64,000 nt of DNA from Olsenella sp. An293 (GTDB lineage: Bacteria; Actinomycetota; Coriobacteriia; Coriobacteriales; Atopobiaceae): positions 62,001 to 126,000 of the forward strand of contig NZ_NFIT01000004.1 of NCBI RefSeq assembly GCF_002159495.1, read 5' to 3'. Under the pieces are notes generated by a model. It saw nothing but the letters and a program-made list of their open reading frames with translations. It did no database searches and was not told the DNA's origin. How positions within the stretch are numbered: the first letter of the stretch is position 1; every line of letters begins with the position of its first letter. The position numbers were made by a program, and so were the translations under genes. Of the stretch, positions 33,084-42,863 are shown piece by piece.

Positions 33084-34631
33084 GTGGCCAGTAAAAAAAC
33101 CCATAAACGCATGACGAGTGCCGAGCAGGCGCACCTCTCCCAGAGCCGCTACGGCAGCTCCTCCCGCGCCGCGCATCAGGCCGGGCACCGCGCCGCAGCC
33201 GAGCCGCGCACGGTCCGCCACGCAAGCTCGACCCCGGGCGGCGCCTCGCGGTCGCAGGCCCCCTCGCGCTCCGAGGGCGTCGAGGCGTACCGGAGCAAGC
33301 GTCGCAAGAAGGGACGCGGCCGCGCGCTGCGGGGCGTCCTCATAAGCCTGCTCGTCGTGCTCCTGGGCGCCGGCGTGGCCGTGGCGCTCTACCTCAGAGA
33401 CATCGACAGCCGCCTCAACCCGGACGGAGCCGTCAGCGACTCGATCCGTCAGCAGCTTGAGGCCGTGGAGCCCCAGCAGCCCTTCTACATGCTCCTTCTG
33501 GGCGTGGACAAGAGCGAGGGGCGCTCGGAGGACTGGGGCTCCGACACCTCAAACTTCCGCGCCGACACCATCATCCTGACGCGCGTGGACCCGCCCGCGC
33601 AGAAGGTCACCCTCGTCTCCATCCCGCGCGACACCCTCGTGGACATGGGAGAGAACGGCGAGCGCAAGATCAACGACGCCTACTCGATCGGCGGCGCAGC
33701 CTACATGACCGAGGTCGTGTCCGACTTCGCAAACGTCAAGATCTCGCACTACGCCGAGGTGGACTTTGAGCAGCTCACCTCCATCGTCGACACCATCGGC
33801 GGCATCGAGGTGACGCTGCCCGTGGCCGTTCAGGACGACTATGCCCAGATCGACCTGCCCGCGGGCACCCAGACGCTCAACGGCGAGCAGGCGCTCGGCC
33901 TGTGCCGCGCGCGCCACGCCTACGACGACTACGGCGGCGGCGACTTCTACCGCGCCGCCAACCAGCGCATGGTGATCGGCGCCATCGTCAAGAAGGTCCT
34001 TCAGCTCGACCTCATCTCGATGGCGACCACGGTCTCCGAGCTCGCCAACAGCGTGACGACGGACTTCAGCGCGCTCGACATCATCGGGCTGGCGGGCCAG
34101 TTCCGCAGCCTCGACGCCGACAAGGACATCTACTCCGGCCAGACGCCCACCGTCTCCGAGTACATCAACAGCATCTGGTACGAGATCCCCGACGAGGCGG
34201 CCTGGCAGGAGATGCTGGAGCGCGTCGACGCGGGCGAGTCCCCCTACTCCGACGCGAGCCAGGACTTCACCGCGGGCGTCGCCGGCTCGATCGGCGGCGG
34301 CACCAACATCTCCGACGCGGACGGCTCGGAGGGCGGCTCCGCGGTCGAGCCCTCCTACACGGGCTCGGTGAGCGTCCTCAACGCGGCGGGCGTCGCGGGG
34401 CTCGCCACCGAGACGGCCGAGACGCTCGCCGCGGCGGGCTTCGAGGCCGAGGCCGGCAACGCCTCGGACTACGTCGAGACCACGCGGGTCTACTACAACG
34501 ACGACTCCCTCGCCTCCGCGCTCGGCGTCGCCAAGACCCTCGGCGTCCCCGAGGCCAACGTCTCCCAAAACGACGGCAGCTACACCACCACCTACGACGT
34601 CATCGTCGTTCTGGGCACGGACCAGGCATAG
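33084..34631 (+). CDS. LCP (LytR-CpsA-Psr) family cell-wall glycopolymer ligase
   Basis: 515 residues. A basic disordered N-terminus (about 1-80), one membrane helix (RGVLISLLVVLLGAGVAVALYL), then the LCP domain (FYMLLLGVDKSEG, FRADTIILTRVD, LVSIPRDTLVDM, RKINDAYSIGG, GLCRARH) and a C-terminal LytR_C domain (VSVLNAAGVAGLATETAETLAAAGF). Joins wall polymers to peptidoglycan outside the membrane. GTG at 33084 has AGAGAGG upstream; the longer frame has no ribosome site. Confidence 0.92.
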   Translation: MASKKTHKRMTSAEQAHLSQSRYGSSSRAAHQAGHRAAAEPRTVRHASSTPGGASRSQAPSRSEGVEAYRSKRRKKGRGRALRGVLISLLVVLLGAGVAVALYLRDIDSRLNPDGAVSDSIRQQLEAVEPQQPFYMLLLGVDKSEGRSEDWGSDTSNFRADTIILTRVDPPAQKVTLVSIPRDTLVDMGENGERKINDAYSIGGAAYMTEVVSDFANVKISHYAEVDFEQLTSIVDTIGGIEVTLPVAVQDDYAQIDLPAGTQTLNGEQALGLCRARHAYDDYGGGDFYRAANQRMVIGAIVKKVLQLDLISMATTVSELANSVTTDFSALDIIGLAGQFRSLDADKDIYSGQTPTVSEYINSIWYEIPDEAAWQEMLERVDAGESPYSDASQDFTAGVAGSIGGGTNISDADGSEGGSAVEPSYTGSVSVLNAAGVAGLATETAETLAAAGFEAEAGNASDYVETTRVYYNDDSLASALGVAKTLGVPEANVSQNDGSYTTTYDVIVVLGTDQA

Positions 34632-34683
34632 CCGCGGGCGAGAAGAACGGGCTCGCGGCACCGCCACATTCGCAGGAGGCATC

Positions 34684-36813
34684 ATGTATGACCCGGCTGC
34701 GCTCCTCATGATCGCTCTTGGCCTCCTGCTTGCGGGGGCCGTCATCCTGGTTGCCCTCTTCTGCGTCTACAAGCTGCTCGACCGCGTGAGCCGCTTCGTC
34801 GTCTTTGCGGCGCTCTTTATCTCGCTGTTTGCGATCTCGTGGGTTCAGGGGCTCGCGACGGCGCCGGGAGCCTCCGGGGACGCCCTGCTCTCCATGGCGG
34901 CGGCGCTTAACGCCTTTGGCCAGGCCGCGCTCGCCTTCATCGGCGGCAACGGCTTCTCGCTGCTCCCCGAGCTCCCGGGCGCCGAGGCCACGATCGCGTG
35001 GGCGAGCGCCAACGCGGGCGCGCTCGCCCTGCACGTCGTCTTTGAGCTCCTGAGCCTGCTCGCGCTCGCGCTCACCGCCGAGACGGTCCTCAACTTCTTC
35101 ACCAACGTCTCGAGCTGGCTGAGCGTGCACATCGATCACTTCGAGCAGGTCGTCGTCGTGATCTCCTCGGGCGACATGACCCCATGCGCACGCGCCTTCG
35201 CCCTCGACGCGGCGCGCGGGGACAGCCGGCCGCGCGCGGTCTTCTCGATCGTCCGGGAGGACTCCGGCGACGAGACGTATCGTCTGACCAGCGGGGACAC
35301 CACGCGAACCCTCAGTCGCGAGTCGCTGCGCAGGCGCCTGGCCGACGCCGTCCGCCTGCGCGCGACCAGTCGCGTCGACGACGGTCACGTGGCGCTCGTC
35401 GTCTTTAGGAACGGACGCGTCACCGTAACGAGCTACGGGGAGGACGACCTGCCGAGAAGATCGGTGCCCGCGTTCGTCGACTCCCTCATGGAGGGCACGG
35501 CGGACAAGAGCCCCGTCCCGCCCGACGACGTCTACTCCTACAGCCTCGAGGAGATCAAGGTCCGCCAGCTCGTCTGCAGGCTGCTGCCGTCCCCGTACGA
35601 CGTCGAGCACACCGGCGTCGGCCTTGGCCTGAGGCCGCTTGTCGCCCTCGTCATGGGCGACGACATCGAGCGCGTCGTGCTCACGACGGCCTATCTGGTG
35701 CGCAATGGGCAGGCCCTGGTCAAGGCCCATGCAGACGGGTCGATCGAGGCCAGTCTCCCGCACATCATGATCGCGAGCCACTGCGCCGACCGCATCGAGC
35801 GCCGGCTGCGCAAGTCATATCCCGCGCTCTTCCCGGCGGACGAACCGGACGGAGAGCCGGGAGCGCCCGCGCTCACGCCTCCCGCGACGATCGACTTCTT
35901 TGACAGCAAGTTCGACATGCTGGACGCCCTCTCCGCGCGCGCGGGCGACCTGGTCCTCGTGATCAACACCGAGCCCGACCTCGGCCGCGCGCCCTCGCTG
36001 CGCAACATCCTGCAGCGCCGCCTCCAGCTGCGGTTCCCCGAGGTCGAGCCCGTCTTCGTCCAGTACGACGAGGTCGAGAAGCCCGGTGTCGCGTTCGAGG
36101 ACTCCTACGGCGGACGCGCCGGCGCCGCCCTGGCGGACACCAAGCAGGTGCTGATCTACGGAAGCGCCACCGAGTCCATGCAGGCGGCACGGCTGCTCCA
36201 CAAGGCCCTCGACCGCATGGCCATGCTCGTCAACCTGCGCTACGGCACCCCCGCGGGGGCCGCCAAGCCCAACCTCTTTGACCCCGAGCAGAGCGCGCCG
36301 TTTATCCCCGAGGCGCTCCGGGCCTGGCGCGACTGCGACGCCTACGGTCGCGACTCGAGCCGCGCCACGGCGGACTACTCCCCCGTCGAGAGGCTCCTGT
36401 GGGTCCGGGGCTTTGACGAGCTCCCCTCATTTGGCCATGGCGAGAACAGCGACGAGGCCCTGCGCGAGGCCATCGGTCACCTCGAGCACCTGCGCTGGAA
36501 CGCCTACCTGGTCACGACCGGCTATCGCCCTCGTCAGTGGGACACGCTGCCGGAGCGCTACGAGGCGGCGCTCGCCGAGAACGCCCGCCTCGCCAACCCG
36601 CGGCCCGTCCAGCAGGTCTTCAAGGAGCAGACCGTCGATCCGCGCGTCCGCGAGCACGTGGCCCTCGTCGACTGGAAGCTGCTGTCAAAGCTGGACACCC
36701 TCTTCGAGCGCATGGCCCGAGAGACCGGCACCTACCAGGAGCTTCTCGAGGCGGGGCGCCTCAAGCCCAACCAACAGAAGGACCGCGACATCATCGACGA
36801 CCTCATCAGCTAG
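34684..36813 (+). CDS. Membrane protein with RyR-like C-terminus
   Basis: 709 residues. Three membrane helices in the first 140 residues (about 5-30, 37-57, 112-136), then a large cytosolic part. The C-terminus has RDSSRATADY..LLWVRGF and HLEHLRWNAYLVTTGYRP, the pattern of bacterial RyR-type domains (DSNRxxADH..EHxRWxxxxxxxGY). The middle (LVLVINTEPDLGR, KQVLIYGSATES) looks like a nucleotide-binding alpha/beta fold. Such proteins are thought to be ligand sensors. It follows the LCP gene by 52 bp. Function unknown. Confidence 0.6.
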   Translation: MYDPAALLMIALGLLLAGAVILVALFCVYKLLDRVSRFVVFAALFISLFAISWVQGLATAPGASGDALLSMAAALNAFGQAALAFIGGNGFSLLPELPGAEATIAWASANAGALALHVVFELLSLLALALTAETVLNFFTNVSSWLSVHIDHFEQVVVVISSGDMTPCARAFALDAARGDSRPRAVFSIVREDSGDETYRLTSGDTTRTLSRESLRRRLADAVRLRATSRVDDGHVALVVFRNGRVTVTSYGEDDLPRRSVPAFVDSLMEGTADKSPVPPDDVYSYSLEEIKVRQLVCRLLPSPYDVEHTGVGLGLRPLVALVMGDDIERVVLTTAYLVRNGQALVKAHADGSIEASLPHIMIASHCADRIERRLRKSYPALFPADEPDGEPGAPALTPPATIDFFDSKFDMLDALSARAGDLVLVINTEPDLGRAPSLRNILQRRLQLRFPEVEPVFVQYDEVEKPGVAFEDSYGGRAGAALADTKQVLIYGSATESMQAARLLHKALDRMAMLVNLRYGTPAGAAKPNLFDPEQSAPFIPEALRAWRDCDAYGRDSSRATADYSPVERLLWVRGFDELPSFGHGENSDEALREAIGHLEHLRWNAYLVTTGYRPRQWDTLPERYEAALAENARLANPRPVQQVFKEQTVDPRVREHVALVDWKLLSKLDTLFERMARETGTYQELLEAGRLKPNQQKDRDIIDDLIS

Positions 36814-36838
36814 GGCGCCGCTCAACAGCCAACAGCAG

Positions 36839-36897
36839 GCGGCCCCGGACCGCGCGCAGAGACATGCCTCCATCTCTGCCGAGCGATCCGGGGCCGC
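36839..36897. terminator. Bidirectional terminator between convergent genes
   Basis: GCGGCCCCGGA / TCCGGGGCCGC 11-bp arms with inner GCAGAGA / TCTCTGC stem; lies between the RyR-like gene and ychF. Confidence 0.65.
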
Positions 36898-36920
36898 GTC
36901 CTTGTCGACGAATGGGCGGC

Positions 36921-37997
36921 TTAGACGTTGAACCTGAAGTGCATCACGTCGCCGTCTTGGACCACGTAGTCCTTGCCCTCGATGCGGAGCTTGCCGGCAT
37001 TCTTGCAGCCGGCCTCGCCGCCGAGCTCGACGTAGTCGGCGTAGCTGGCCACCTCGGCCTTGATGAAGCCGCGCTCAAAGTCGGAGTGGATCACGCCGGC
37101 AGCCTCGGGGGCCTTGGCGCCCACGCGCACGGTCCAGGCCTTGACCTCCATCTCGCCGGCGGTGAAGTAGCTCTGCAGACCCAGCAGGCGATAGGCCGCC
37201 TGCGCGAGCGTCTCCAGGCCGCTCTTCTGAAGGCCCAGGTCCGCCAGGTACTCCGCGGCCTCCTCGGGATCGAGCTCGGAGAGCTCGGCCTCGACCTTGG
37301 CGCAGATGGGGATCGGCGTCACGCCGTCGATGGGGGCAAGCTCCTCGCCCAAAGCCTCCTCGTCGACGTTGGCCACGTAGAGGATTGGCTTCATCGTGAG
37401 GAGGAAGAGCCCCTTGGTCTCCGCGCGCTCCTCGTCGGTCATCTCCATCGTGGCGGCGCGCTTGCCGTCGTTGAGCCACGCGAGCAGGCGCTTGGCCACC
37501 TCGTACTTGGGCGCGAGCTCCTTGTCGCGCTTCGCGTCCTTCTCGAGGCGCGGCAGCTGCTTCTCCAGGGACTGGATGTCGGCCAGGATGAGCTCGGTCA
37601 TGATCGTGTCGGCGTCGCCCGCGGGGTCCACGAACTCGCCCACGCGACCGACCTCGCGCATGACGTTGGGGTCGGTGAAGTAGCGCACGACCTCGCAGAT
37701 GGCGTCCGTCTCGCGGATGTTGGCGAGGAACTGGTTGCCGAGGCCCTCGCCCTCGTTGGCGCCCTTGACCAGGCCCGCGATGTCGACGAACTCGACCGTC
37801 GCCGGCACGATGCGCCCGGGGTGCACGATCTCGGCGAGCTTGCCGAGGCGCTCGTCGGGCACGTCGACGATGCCCACGTTGGGGTCGATCGTCGCGAAGG
37901 GGTAGTTCGCGGCCAGGCCGCCCTTCTTGGTGAGCGCCGTGAACAGAGTCGACTTGCCCACGTTGGGCAGGCCCACGATGCCAATGGAAAGCGACAC
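36921..37997 (-). CDS. ychF: YchF GTPase/ATPase (Obg family)
   Basis: 358 residues. [15 protein letters not shown] (P-loop), DVPDERL and [17 protein letters not shown] (switch regions), NVDEE in place of NKxD as in all YchF (ATP preference), C-terminal TGS domain ([32 protein letters not shown]). Starts at GTG with AAGGAGAAG upstream. Ribosome-associated regulator. 10 bp after the ferredoxin gene, so co-transcribed with it. Confidence 0.96.
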   Translation of the reverse strand: MSLSIGIVGLPNVGKSTLFTALTKKGGLAANYPFATIDPNVGIVDVPDERLGKLAEIVHPGRIVPATVEFVDIAGLVKGANEGEGLGNQFLANIRETDAICEVVRYFTDPNVMREVGRVGEFVDPAGDADTIMTELILADIQSLEKQLPRLEKDAKRDKELAPKYEVAKRLLAWLNDGKRAATMEMTDEERAETKGLFLLTMKPILYVANVDEEALGEELAPIDGVTPIPICAKVEAELSELDPEEAAEYLADLGLQKSGLETLAQAAYRLLGLQSYFTAGEMEVKAWTVRVGAKAPEAAGVIHSDFERGFIKAEVASYADYVELGGEAGCKNAGKLRIEGKDYVVQDGDVMHFRFNV

Positions 37998-38007
37998 GTT
38001 CTTCTCC

Positions 38008-39306
38008 TTACTGCTTGTTCTTCTCGGCGTCCGCGGAGTCGTCGAGCTTCTCCAGGACGTCGGCCACGCGGTCGAGCTGCTTCTTGCCCAGCTCCTTGTA
38101 TTCCTCCGCCTTGGCCTTGGCCAGGGCCTTCTTGCGCCGGATCTCCTCGGTCAGCTTGTCGGGGATCACCAGCTCGCACACGTCCATCGGCTCCATGGAG
38201 AGGGCGCCGTCCTCGCACACGGCCACGCACGCGCCGCAGCTCACGCAGTAGGCCGCCTTCACCGTGACGTTGCCGTTGCGGTCGACGTCGAGGGCGTGGG
38301 TGGTGCACGCTTTGGCACACTCGCCGCACATCGTGCACAGGCTCGAGTCGCACACGGGGGCCTCGAGCCTCACAAAGTCCGCGAGCCCCTCGTCGCGCTG
38401 GAGCGCCCCCATCATGAGCTTGCGTCCCTGGGTCAGGTAGCGCTGGCGATTGCTCGAGGTCTTGGCGCCCACCGCGGCCTCGAGGTCGCGCTGGAGCTGG
38501 TCGAGCCGCTTGGAGTGGTCGGAGATCTTCTTCGCCACGGCCTGGGCGCCCGCGAGCGCCGGGTTGGTGCGCGTGACGAGGCGCTCCGCCGAGTGGAGGG
38601 CGCCGCTCACGAACTGGCTGCGCTTGTAGGCGCGCGTGTACTCGTGAGTCATCTCGGCCTCGTCGACCTCGAGCCCCATCGAGGCGTCGGCCCACTCCTC
38701 CGCCGTGGCGATGGCGTCCGCGTAGACCTCCTCGCCCGTCGTCGTCCGACAGCGGTCGCAGATGCCCACGGGCAGGTAGATGCTGATGTTGGCGTAGTCC
38801 GCCATGAGCGAGAACCACAGGTCGCGCGGGATCGAGCCCACGCAGGCCAGCACGACCTCGTTGCCGCGGGGCAGGCGCTTGAGCGCGCGAGTGCACGTGA
38901 CGTAGCACTGCTCGTAGGCCGAGGCCGCGCGCGCGATCTGGTCGTAGAGCTGGCGCGGGGTGTGGTGACGGGTCGAGAACGTCTCGGTGGGGCACACCGC
39001 GGCGCACAGCCCGCACTTGCGGCAGTCGTCGCCGATGATGACGGACTTCTGGTGGATCCTGAGCGCGTTCTCGACCGGGCAGACGTCCAGGCACTTTGAG
39101 CACACGTCCTCGCGGCCCGACGCCACGCGCAGGCAGCGGTTGGAGTTGGCGAAGGGCTTCTCCTTGTAGTCCGCTGGGTTGAAGACCTTGCGGTTCTCGG
39201 GGTCGTCCACGAGCGAGCTCACCATGGAGCTCGGCAGGTCAGAGAGCGCCCGCCAGTCGTTTTGCAGGTCGATGAGGTCGTCTAGGAAGTCGCGTTTCTC
39301 GGCCAC
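38008..39306 (-). CDS. Polyferredoxin-like 4Fe-4S protein
   Basis: 432 residues. Two separate pairs of 4Fe-4S motifs: CSKCLDVCP plus CRKCGLCAAVCP near the N-terminus, and CTMCGECAKAC plus CVSCGACVAVC near residues 330-370, with a Cys-containing central domain (CDRCRTTTGEE) and a charged coiled C-terminus. An electron carrier or scaffold in anaerobic metabolism. GTG at 39306 is the likely start (AGAGGGGAC upstream); the longer frame runs into a repeat. Confidence 0.75.
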   Translation of the reverse strand: MAEKRDFLDDLIDLQNDWRALSDLPSSMVSSLVDDPENRKVFNPADYKEKPFANSNRCLRVASGREDVCSKCLDVCPVENALRIHQKSVIIGDDCRKCGLCAAVCPTETFSTRHHTPRQLYDQIARAASAYEQCYVTCTRALKRLPRGNEVVLACVGSIPRDLWFSLMADYANISIYLPVGICDRCRTTTGEEVYADAIATAEEWADASMGLEVDEAEMTHEYTRAYKRSQFVSGALHSAERLVTRTNPALAGAQAVAKKISDHSKRLDQLQRDLEAAVGAKTSSNRQRYLTQGRKLMMGALQRDEGLADFVRLEAPVCDSSLCTMCGECAKACTTHALDVDRNGNVTVKAAYCVSCGACVAVCEDGALSMEPMDVCELVIPDKLTEEIRRKKALAKAKAEEYKELGKKQLDRVADVLEKLDDSADAEKNKQ

Positions 39307-39393
39307 GGGCCAGTCCCCTCTCCATGGTCTTCTCGGCGGCTCTTCATTGTACGCCTTGCGGGCGCAGGAGGCCCGGCCCGCGCCCGCTCTACC

Positions 39394-39536
39394 GGGTATG
39401 TACACCCCGGCCTGAGGGTATGTACGCTGCCGCGGCGGCTCGTTCTTCTCGGCAATGCCCTGACCTGCGGATTTGCAGCCCACATTTGACGGCGGGACGC
39501 ACATACCCTCGAGGCGGGGTGTACATACCCTGAGGG
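39394..39536 (-). repeat. Boxed-core intergenic repeat
   Basis: Boxes GGGTATGTACACCC (39394), GAGGGTATGTACGC (39414), GCACATACCCTC (39499), GGGGTGTACATACCC (39516). Core on the minus strand: CAAATCCGCAGGTCAGG ... GCCGAGAAGAACG (39441-39451 end). In the gap between the glycosyltransferase and the ferredoxin gene; the remaining gap shows a second variant GCCGAGAAGGACG at about 39561. Confidence 0.8.
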
Positions 39537-39592
39537 CCCCGAGGACCTGCCCCTGCGCGGCCGAGAAGGACGCGCCTCCGTTGCCCTAGAGG

Positions 39593-40585
39593 CTACGCCA
39601 GCGGCGGCATCGGCTCCCAGGTGGGGTCGCGCAAGATCTTGCGGGCGTCTTTATGGCCGGCGACCAGGCGCGCCATGCCGCTCTTGAGGTGATCGCGGTC
39701 CACGATCAGCAGGCGGACGAGCTCCTTGGCAAAGGTGAGCAGCGTGCCCACGGCAAAGCCCGGGGCGGAGTAGTCGCCGTAGAGCCTGAAGTAGCGTGCC
39801 AGGTATCCGCGGTTGCGCGTGATGTAGTAGCGCGTCATGTCTGAGGTGGAGTTGAGCTGGCGGACCGAGCCGATCTCCTTGTTGGCCACCTCACGGCAGC
39901 GCGAGAGCACGTAGTCGGGCACGTAGTAGACCGGGCCCACCTTGCTCGCCAGGTAGCCGTAGAGTGCGTCGTCAAGGTAGATGAAGAAGCGGGCGTCGGG
40001 CAGGCCGATCTTCTCGACCACCCGGCGCGAGAAGCACCCGCCCTCAAAGCACAGGGCGTTTGCCAGCTTGTAGCGCTCGCCCTGGCGCCAGCCGTCGCGC
40101 GAGAGCGGGTTGTAGATCGCCAGGCGGGGCCAGAAGCGGTGCTGCCAGAAGAAGTGGCCCCCGTCGAAGTCGCGCCGCTGGCCCATGATGGCGTCCGCCT
40201 CGCCGCTCCAGCGCTCGAGGGCCTCGAGTCCCTCCGGCAGCACGGCGACGTCGTCGTCCATGACCCAGAACCACTCGGCGCCCAGCTCAAAGGCGCGGCG
40301 AACGCCCTCGGAGAAGCCGCCGGAGCCGCCGGTGTTCTCCGCCATGGGGTCGTAGACCGCGCGCGAGGCGCCGCCCTCTGCGTCCGGGTCATCCGCCGCC
40401 GGCGGCCACTGCGCGTCGATGCGCGCGGCAAAGTCCGCCACCAGCACGGCGGTCTCGGGCGAGTTCTCGTTGTCGACGACGATCACGCGCCAGGGCGCCG
40501 CGGTCAGGCCCAGGATGGAGTCGAGCAGGCCCCTCAGCAGGCCCTGCCGCTTGTAGGTCACGATCACGATGGCCAGGCGCCTCAT
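39593..40585 (-). CDS. Family 2 glycosyltransferase (GlfT2/rhamnosyl-type)
   Basis: 330 residues. LAIVIVTYKRQGLLRGLLDSIL, ENTGGSGGFSEGVRRAFELGAEWFWVMDDDVAVLP (DDD metal site) and DDALYGYLASKVG: GT-A fold, similar to galactofuranosyl-transfer enzymes. No membrane segments. Builds a cell-surface polysaccharide. GGGGAGGG before ATG. Divergent from another glycosyltransferase gene. Confidence 0.88.
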   Translation of the reverse strand: MRRLAIVIVTYKRQGLLRGLLDSILGLTAAPWRVIVVDNENSPETAVLVADFAARIDAQWPPAADDPDAEGGASRAVYDPMAENTGGSGGFSEGVRRAFELGAEWFWVMDDDVAVLPEGLEALERWSGEADAIMGQRRDFDGGHFFWQHRFWPRLAIYNPLSRDGWRQGERYKLANALCFEGGCFSRRVVEKIGLPDARFFIYLDDALYGYLASKVGPVYYVPDYVLSRCREVANKEIGSVRQLNSTSDMTRYYITRNRGYLARYFRLYGDYSAPGFAVGTLLTFAKELVRLLIVDRDHLKSGMARLVAGHKDARKILRDPTWEPMPPLA

Positions 40586-40679
40586 CAGTCCCTCCCCTGT
40601 TTGCCCGCCGCCTCACGCGCCGCGCAGGCGCCGCGTATAGTATAGGGTACGTCCGCGCGAGCCCAAAGACAGGGGGCAC

Positions 40680-41828
40680 ATGAGCATCACCTCAACACCC
40701 GCCGAGCACGTCGACGCCGGGCGCGGCGCCTGCGAGCACGACCTCGTCTCCGTAATCATCCCCATCTACAACGTGGAGGCGACGCTCGACGAGTGCCTTG
40801 CGAGCGTCGAGGCGCAGACCCATCGCGAGCTCGAGATCATCTGCGTCAACGACGGCGCCACGGACGAGTCGGGCGCCATCGCCCGCGCCCACGCCGCCCG
40901 CGACACGCGCTACGTGATCATCGACAAGCCCAACGAGGGCTATGGCGCGTCCTGCAACCGCGGGATCTGCGTCGCGCGCGGGGCGTGGATCGCCATCGTC
41001 GAGCCTGACGACGTCGTCGAGCCCACCTGGATCGAGGGGCTTCTCGCCTGCGCCGGCGCCCACGGCGGCGCCGAGGAGATCGATGTCGTGAAGGCGGCCT
41101 ACTGGCGCGTCTTCCCCGGGCGGGACGGCGGCGCGCAGACGCGCGTGAGCTGCCCGTACCGAGGCCGCGTCAAGCCGCGCCAGCAGCCCTTCTCCATTGG
41201 CGACGGCATCGAGCTCATGCTCCACCACCCCGCCATCTGGTCGGCGCTCTATCGCCGCGGCTACCTTGCCGAGAAGGGCATCCGCTTCCTCGAGATCCCC
41301 GGGGCGGGCTGGGCGGACAACCCGTTTATGGTGGAGACGCTCTGCCGCACCGGGCGCATCGCCTACACCGACGAGGCGGGCTATTGCTACCGCGAGCGCG
41401 ACCTCGACGAGGCGGAGCGCTTCGCCGCGCGCTCGCCGCGCGTGCCGCTCGAGCGCTGGAACGACATGATGGACGCCGCCGAGCGCGCCGGGGTCGACGA
41501 CCGCCGCGTGCTCGAGGCGCTCGCGCTGCGCGGCGTCAACTACGCCCTGATCACCGTGAGCGCCGTGGGCGAGGACGCCCCGGAGGTGGCGCCCCTGCTC
41601 AGAAGCTCCATGGAGCGGCTCGACGCGGACCTCGTGCTCAGGAGCAGCCTCGTGAGCCCCGCCGGCAAGCGCCTGTTCTCGCGCGTCCGCGACATCGAGC
41701 GCCCCCGGACGAGCGGCGTCTCCTACTACGCGCGAATGGCCCGCGAGGCGTTCCATCGCGTCCGCACGGGCGGGCTCTCGTTTGCCCTCGAGACCCTGCG
41801 GCGGCGTCGGCGCGGCGGGCGCGTGTAG
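40680..41828 (+). CDS. Family 2 glycosyltransferase
   Basis: 382 residues. SVIIPIYNVEATLDECLASVEAQTHRELEIICVNDGATD, GYGASCNRGICVARGAWIAIVEPDD (DxD site at PDD) are the GT2 core; no membrane helices. Probably adds sugars to a surface polymer with its neighbours. Promoter region shared with the divergent gene (94 bp gap, TATAGT/TAGGGT-like -10 at about 40636). Confidence 0.88.
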   Translation: MSITSTPAEHVDAGRGACEHDLVSVIIPIYNVEATLDECLASVEAQTHRELEIICVNDGATDESGAIARAHAARDTRYVIIDKPNEGYGASCNRGICVARGAWIAIVEPDDVVEPTWIEGLLACAGAHGGAEEIDVVKAAYWRVFPGRDGGAQTRVSCPYRGRVKPRQQPFSIGDGIELMLHHPAIWSALYRRGYLAEKGIRFLEIPGAGWADNPFMVETLCRTGRIAYTDEAGYCYRERDLDEAERFAARSPRVPLERWNDMMDAAERAGVDDRRVLEALALRGVNYALITVSAVGEDAPEVAPLLRSSMERLDADLVLRSSLVSPAGKRLFSRVRDIERPRTSGVSYYARMAREAFHRVRTGGLSFALETLRRRRRGGRV

Positions 41829-41863
41829 CGGGGCGGCGCGCGGCGGGGCCCGAGCGAGCCCCT

Positions 41864-41961
41864 GAGGGTATGTACACCCTCTCGGTCCGCACGTTCTTCT
41901 CGACAGCTCGTCTACCAGCTGATTTGCAAACCGATAAGTCCGGGGCAGTGTACATACCCTC
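41864..41961 (-). repeat. Boxed-core intergenic repeat, short form
   Basis: One box each side: GAGGGTATGTACACCCTC (41864) and GTGTACATACCCTC (41948). Minus-strand core GGTTTGCAAATCAGCTGGT ... GTCGAGAAGAACG (41892-41902). A second GCGAGAAGAACG follows at 41971. Confidence 0.8.
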
Positions 41962-41993
41962 AAAAGCCGGGCGAGAAGAACGCGGCGCCGCGG

Positions 41994-42863
41994 CTACTCC
42001 CCGTGCACCACCGCCGCGAGCCCGGCCGCCTCGCAGCGCGCGACGACGCCCGCGACGTCGGCGTCGGAGAGCTGGGGGACGTCGCGCAGGGCGTAGTCGC
42101 GGCCCGTCGCGTCATACTTGCCCTGGCCCAGCTGGTGGAACGGCAGCACGTCCACCCGAGAGAGCCCCAGCTCGCGGATGCGCGCCACGTTGGCCGCCAC
42201 GCAGGCGTCGTCGTCGGTGAAGCCGGGGATGATCGGCATGCGCGCGACCACGCGCGCCCCCAGGCCCAGGACCGTGCGCAGGTTGGCGTCGCGCAGCTCC
42301 GGGTCGATGCCCGTGACCTCGAGGCTGCGCGCCCGGTCCGCGATCTTGAAGTCGACGAGCAGCACGTCGCAGGCCGCGACCAGGCGCGCCGGGTCCTCGA
42401 GCGGCAGCGCGAGCGTGGTCTCGACGGCCGTGGAGAGTCCCTCGGCGCGACACGCCTCCAGAAAGGCGAGCAGGAAGTCCTGGCACAGCAGGCACTCCCC
42501 GCCCGAGACCGTGACGCCCCCGCCGCTCTCCTCGAAGAAGGCGCCGTCGCGCGCGACCTCCGCCACGAGGTCGTCCACGGTGCGCGTACGGCCGAGCAGC
42601 TCCTTGGCGCCGGTGGGGCAGTCCTCGGGCGCCGTGGCGCACGGGGCGCCGCCCGGGCGCGGCGAGCAGTGCATGCAGAGACGCTCCTTGAGGGAGACCT
42701 CGGGCTCGGCCGAGAGGTTCTCGGGGTTGCAGCACCACGGGCAGCGGAAGGGGCAGCCCTTGAGAAAGACGACCGTCCGGATGCCGCCCCCGTCGTGCAG
42801 CGAGAAGCGCTGGACGTTGGTGACCGTGGCGGGGTTGACAATATAACCTGACGTGTTTGTCAT
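41994..42863 (-). CDS. Glycyl-radical enzyme activating protein (radical SAM)
   Basis: 289 residues. VQRFSLHDGGGIRTVVFLKGCPFRCPWCCNPEN holds the CxxxCxxC 4Fe-4S/SAM motif; a degenerate ferredoxin insert follows (CMHCSPRPGGAPC..DCPTGA), then GGGVTVSGGE. It makes the glycyl radical on the enzyme encoded just upstream. The first residues come from a 29-nt repeat: ATG at 42863 and an alternative TTG at 42896 lie in successive repeat copies, and neither has a good ribosome site. Confidence 0.85.
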   Translation of the reverse strand: MTNTSGYIVNPATVTNVQRFSLHDGGGIRTVVFLKGCPFRCPWCCNPENLSAEPEVSLKERLCMHCSPRPGGAPCATAPEDCPTGAKELLGRTRTVDDLVAEVARDGAFFEESGGGVTVSGGECLLCQDFLLAFLEACRAEGLSTAVETTLALPLEDPARLVAACDVLLVDFKIADRARSLEVTGIDPELRDANLRTVLGLGARVVARMPIIPGFTDDDACVAANVARIRELGLSRVDVLPFHQLGQGKYDATGRDYALRDVPQLSDADVAGVVARCEAAGLAAVVHGE

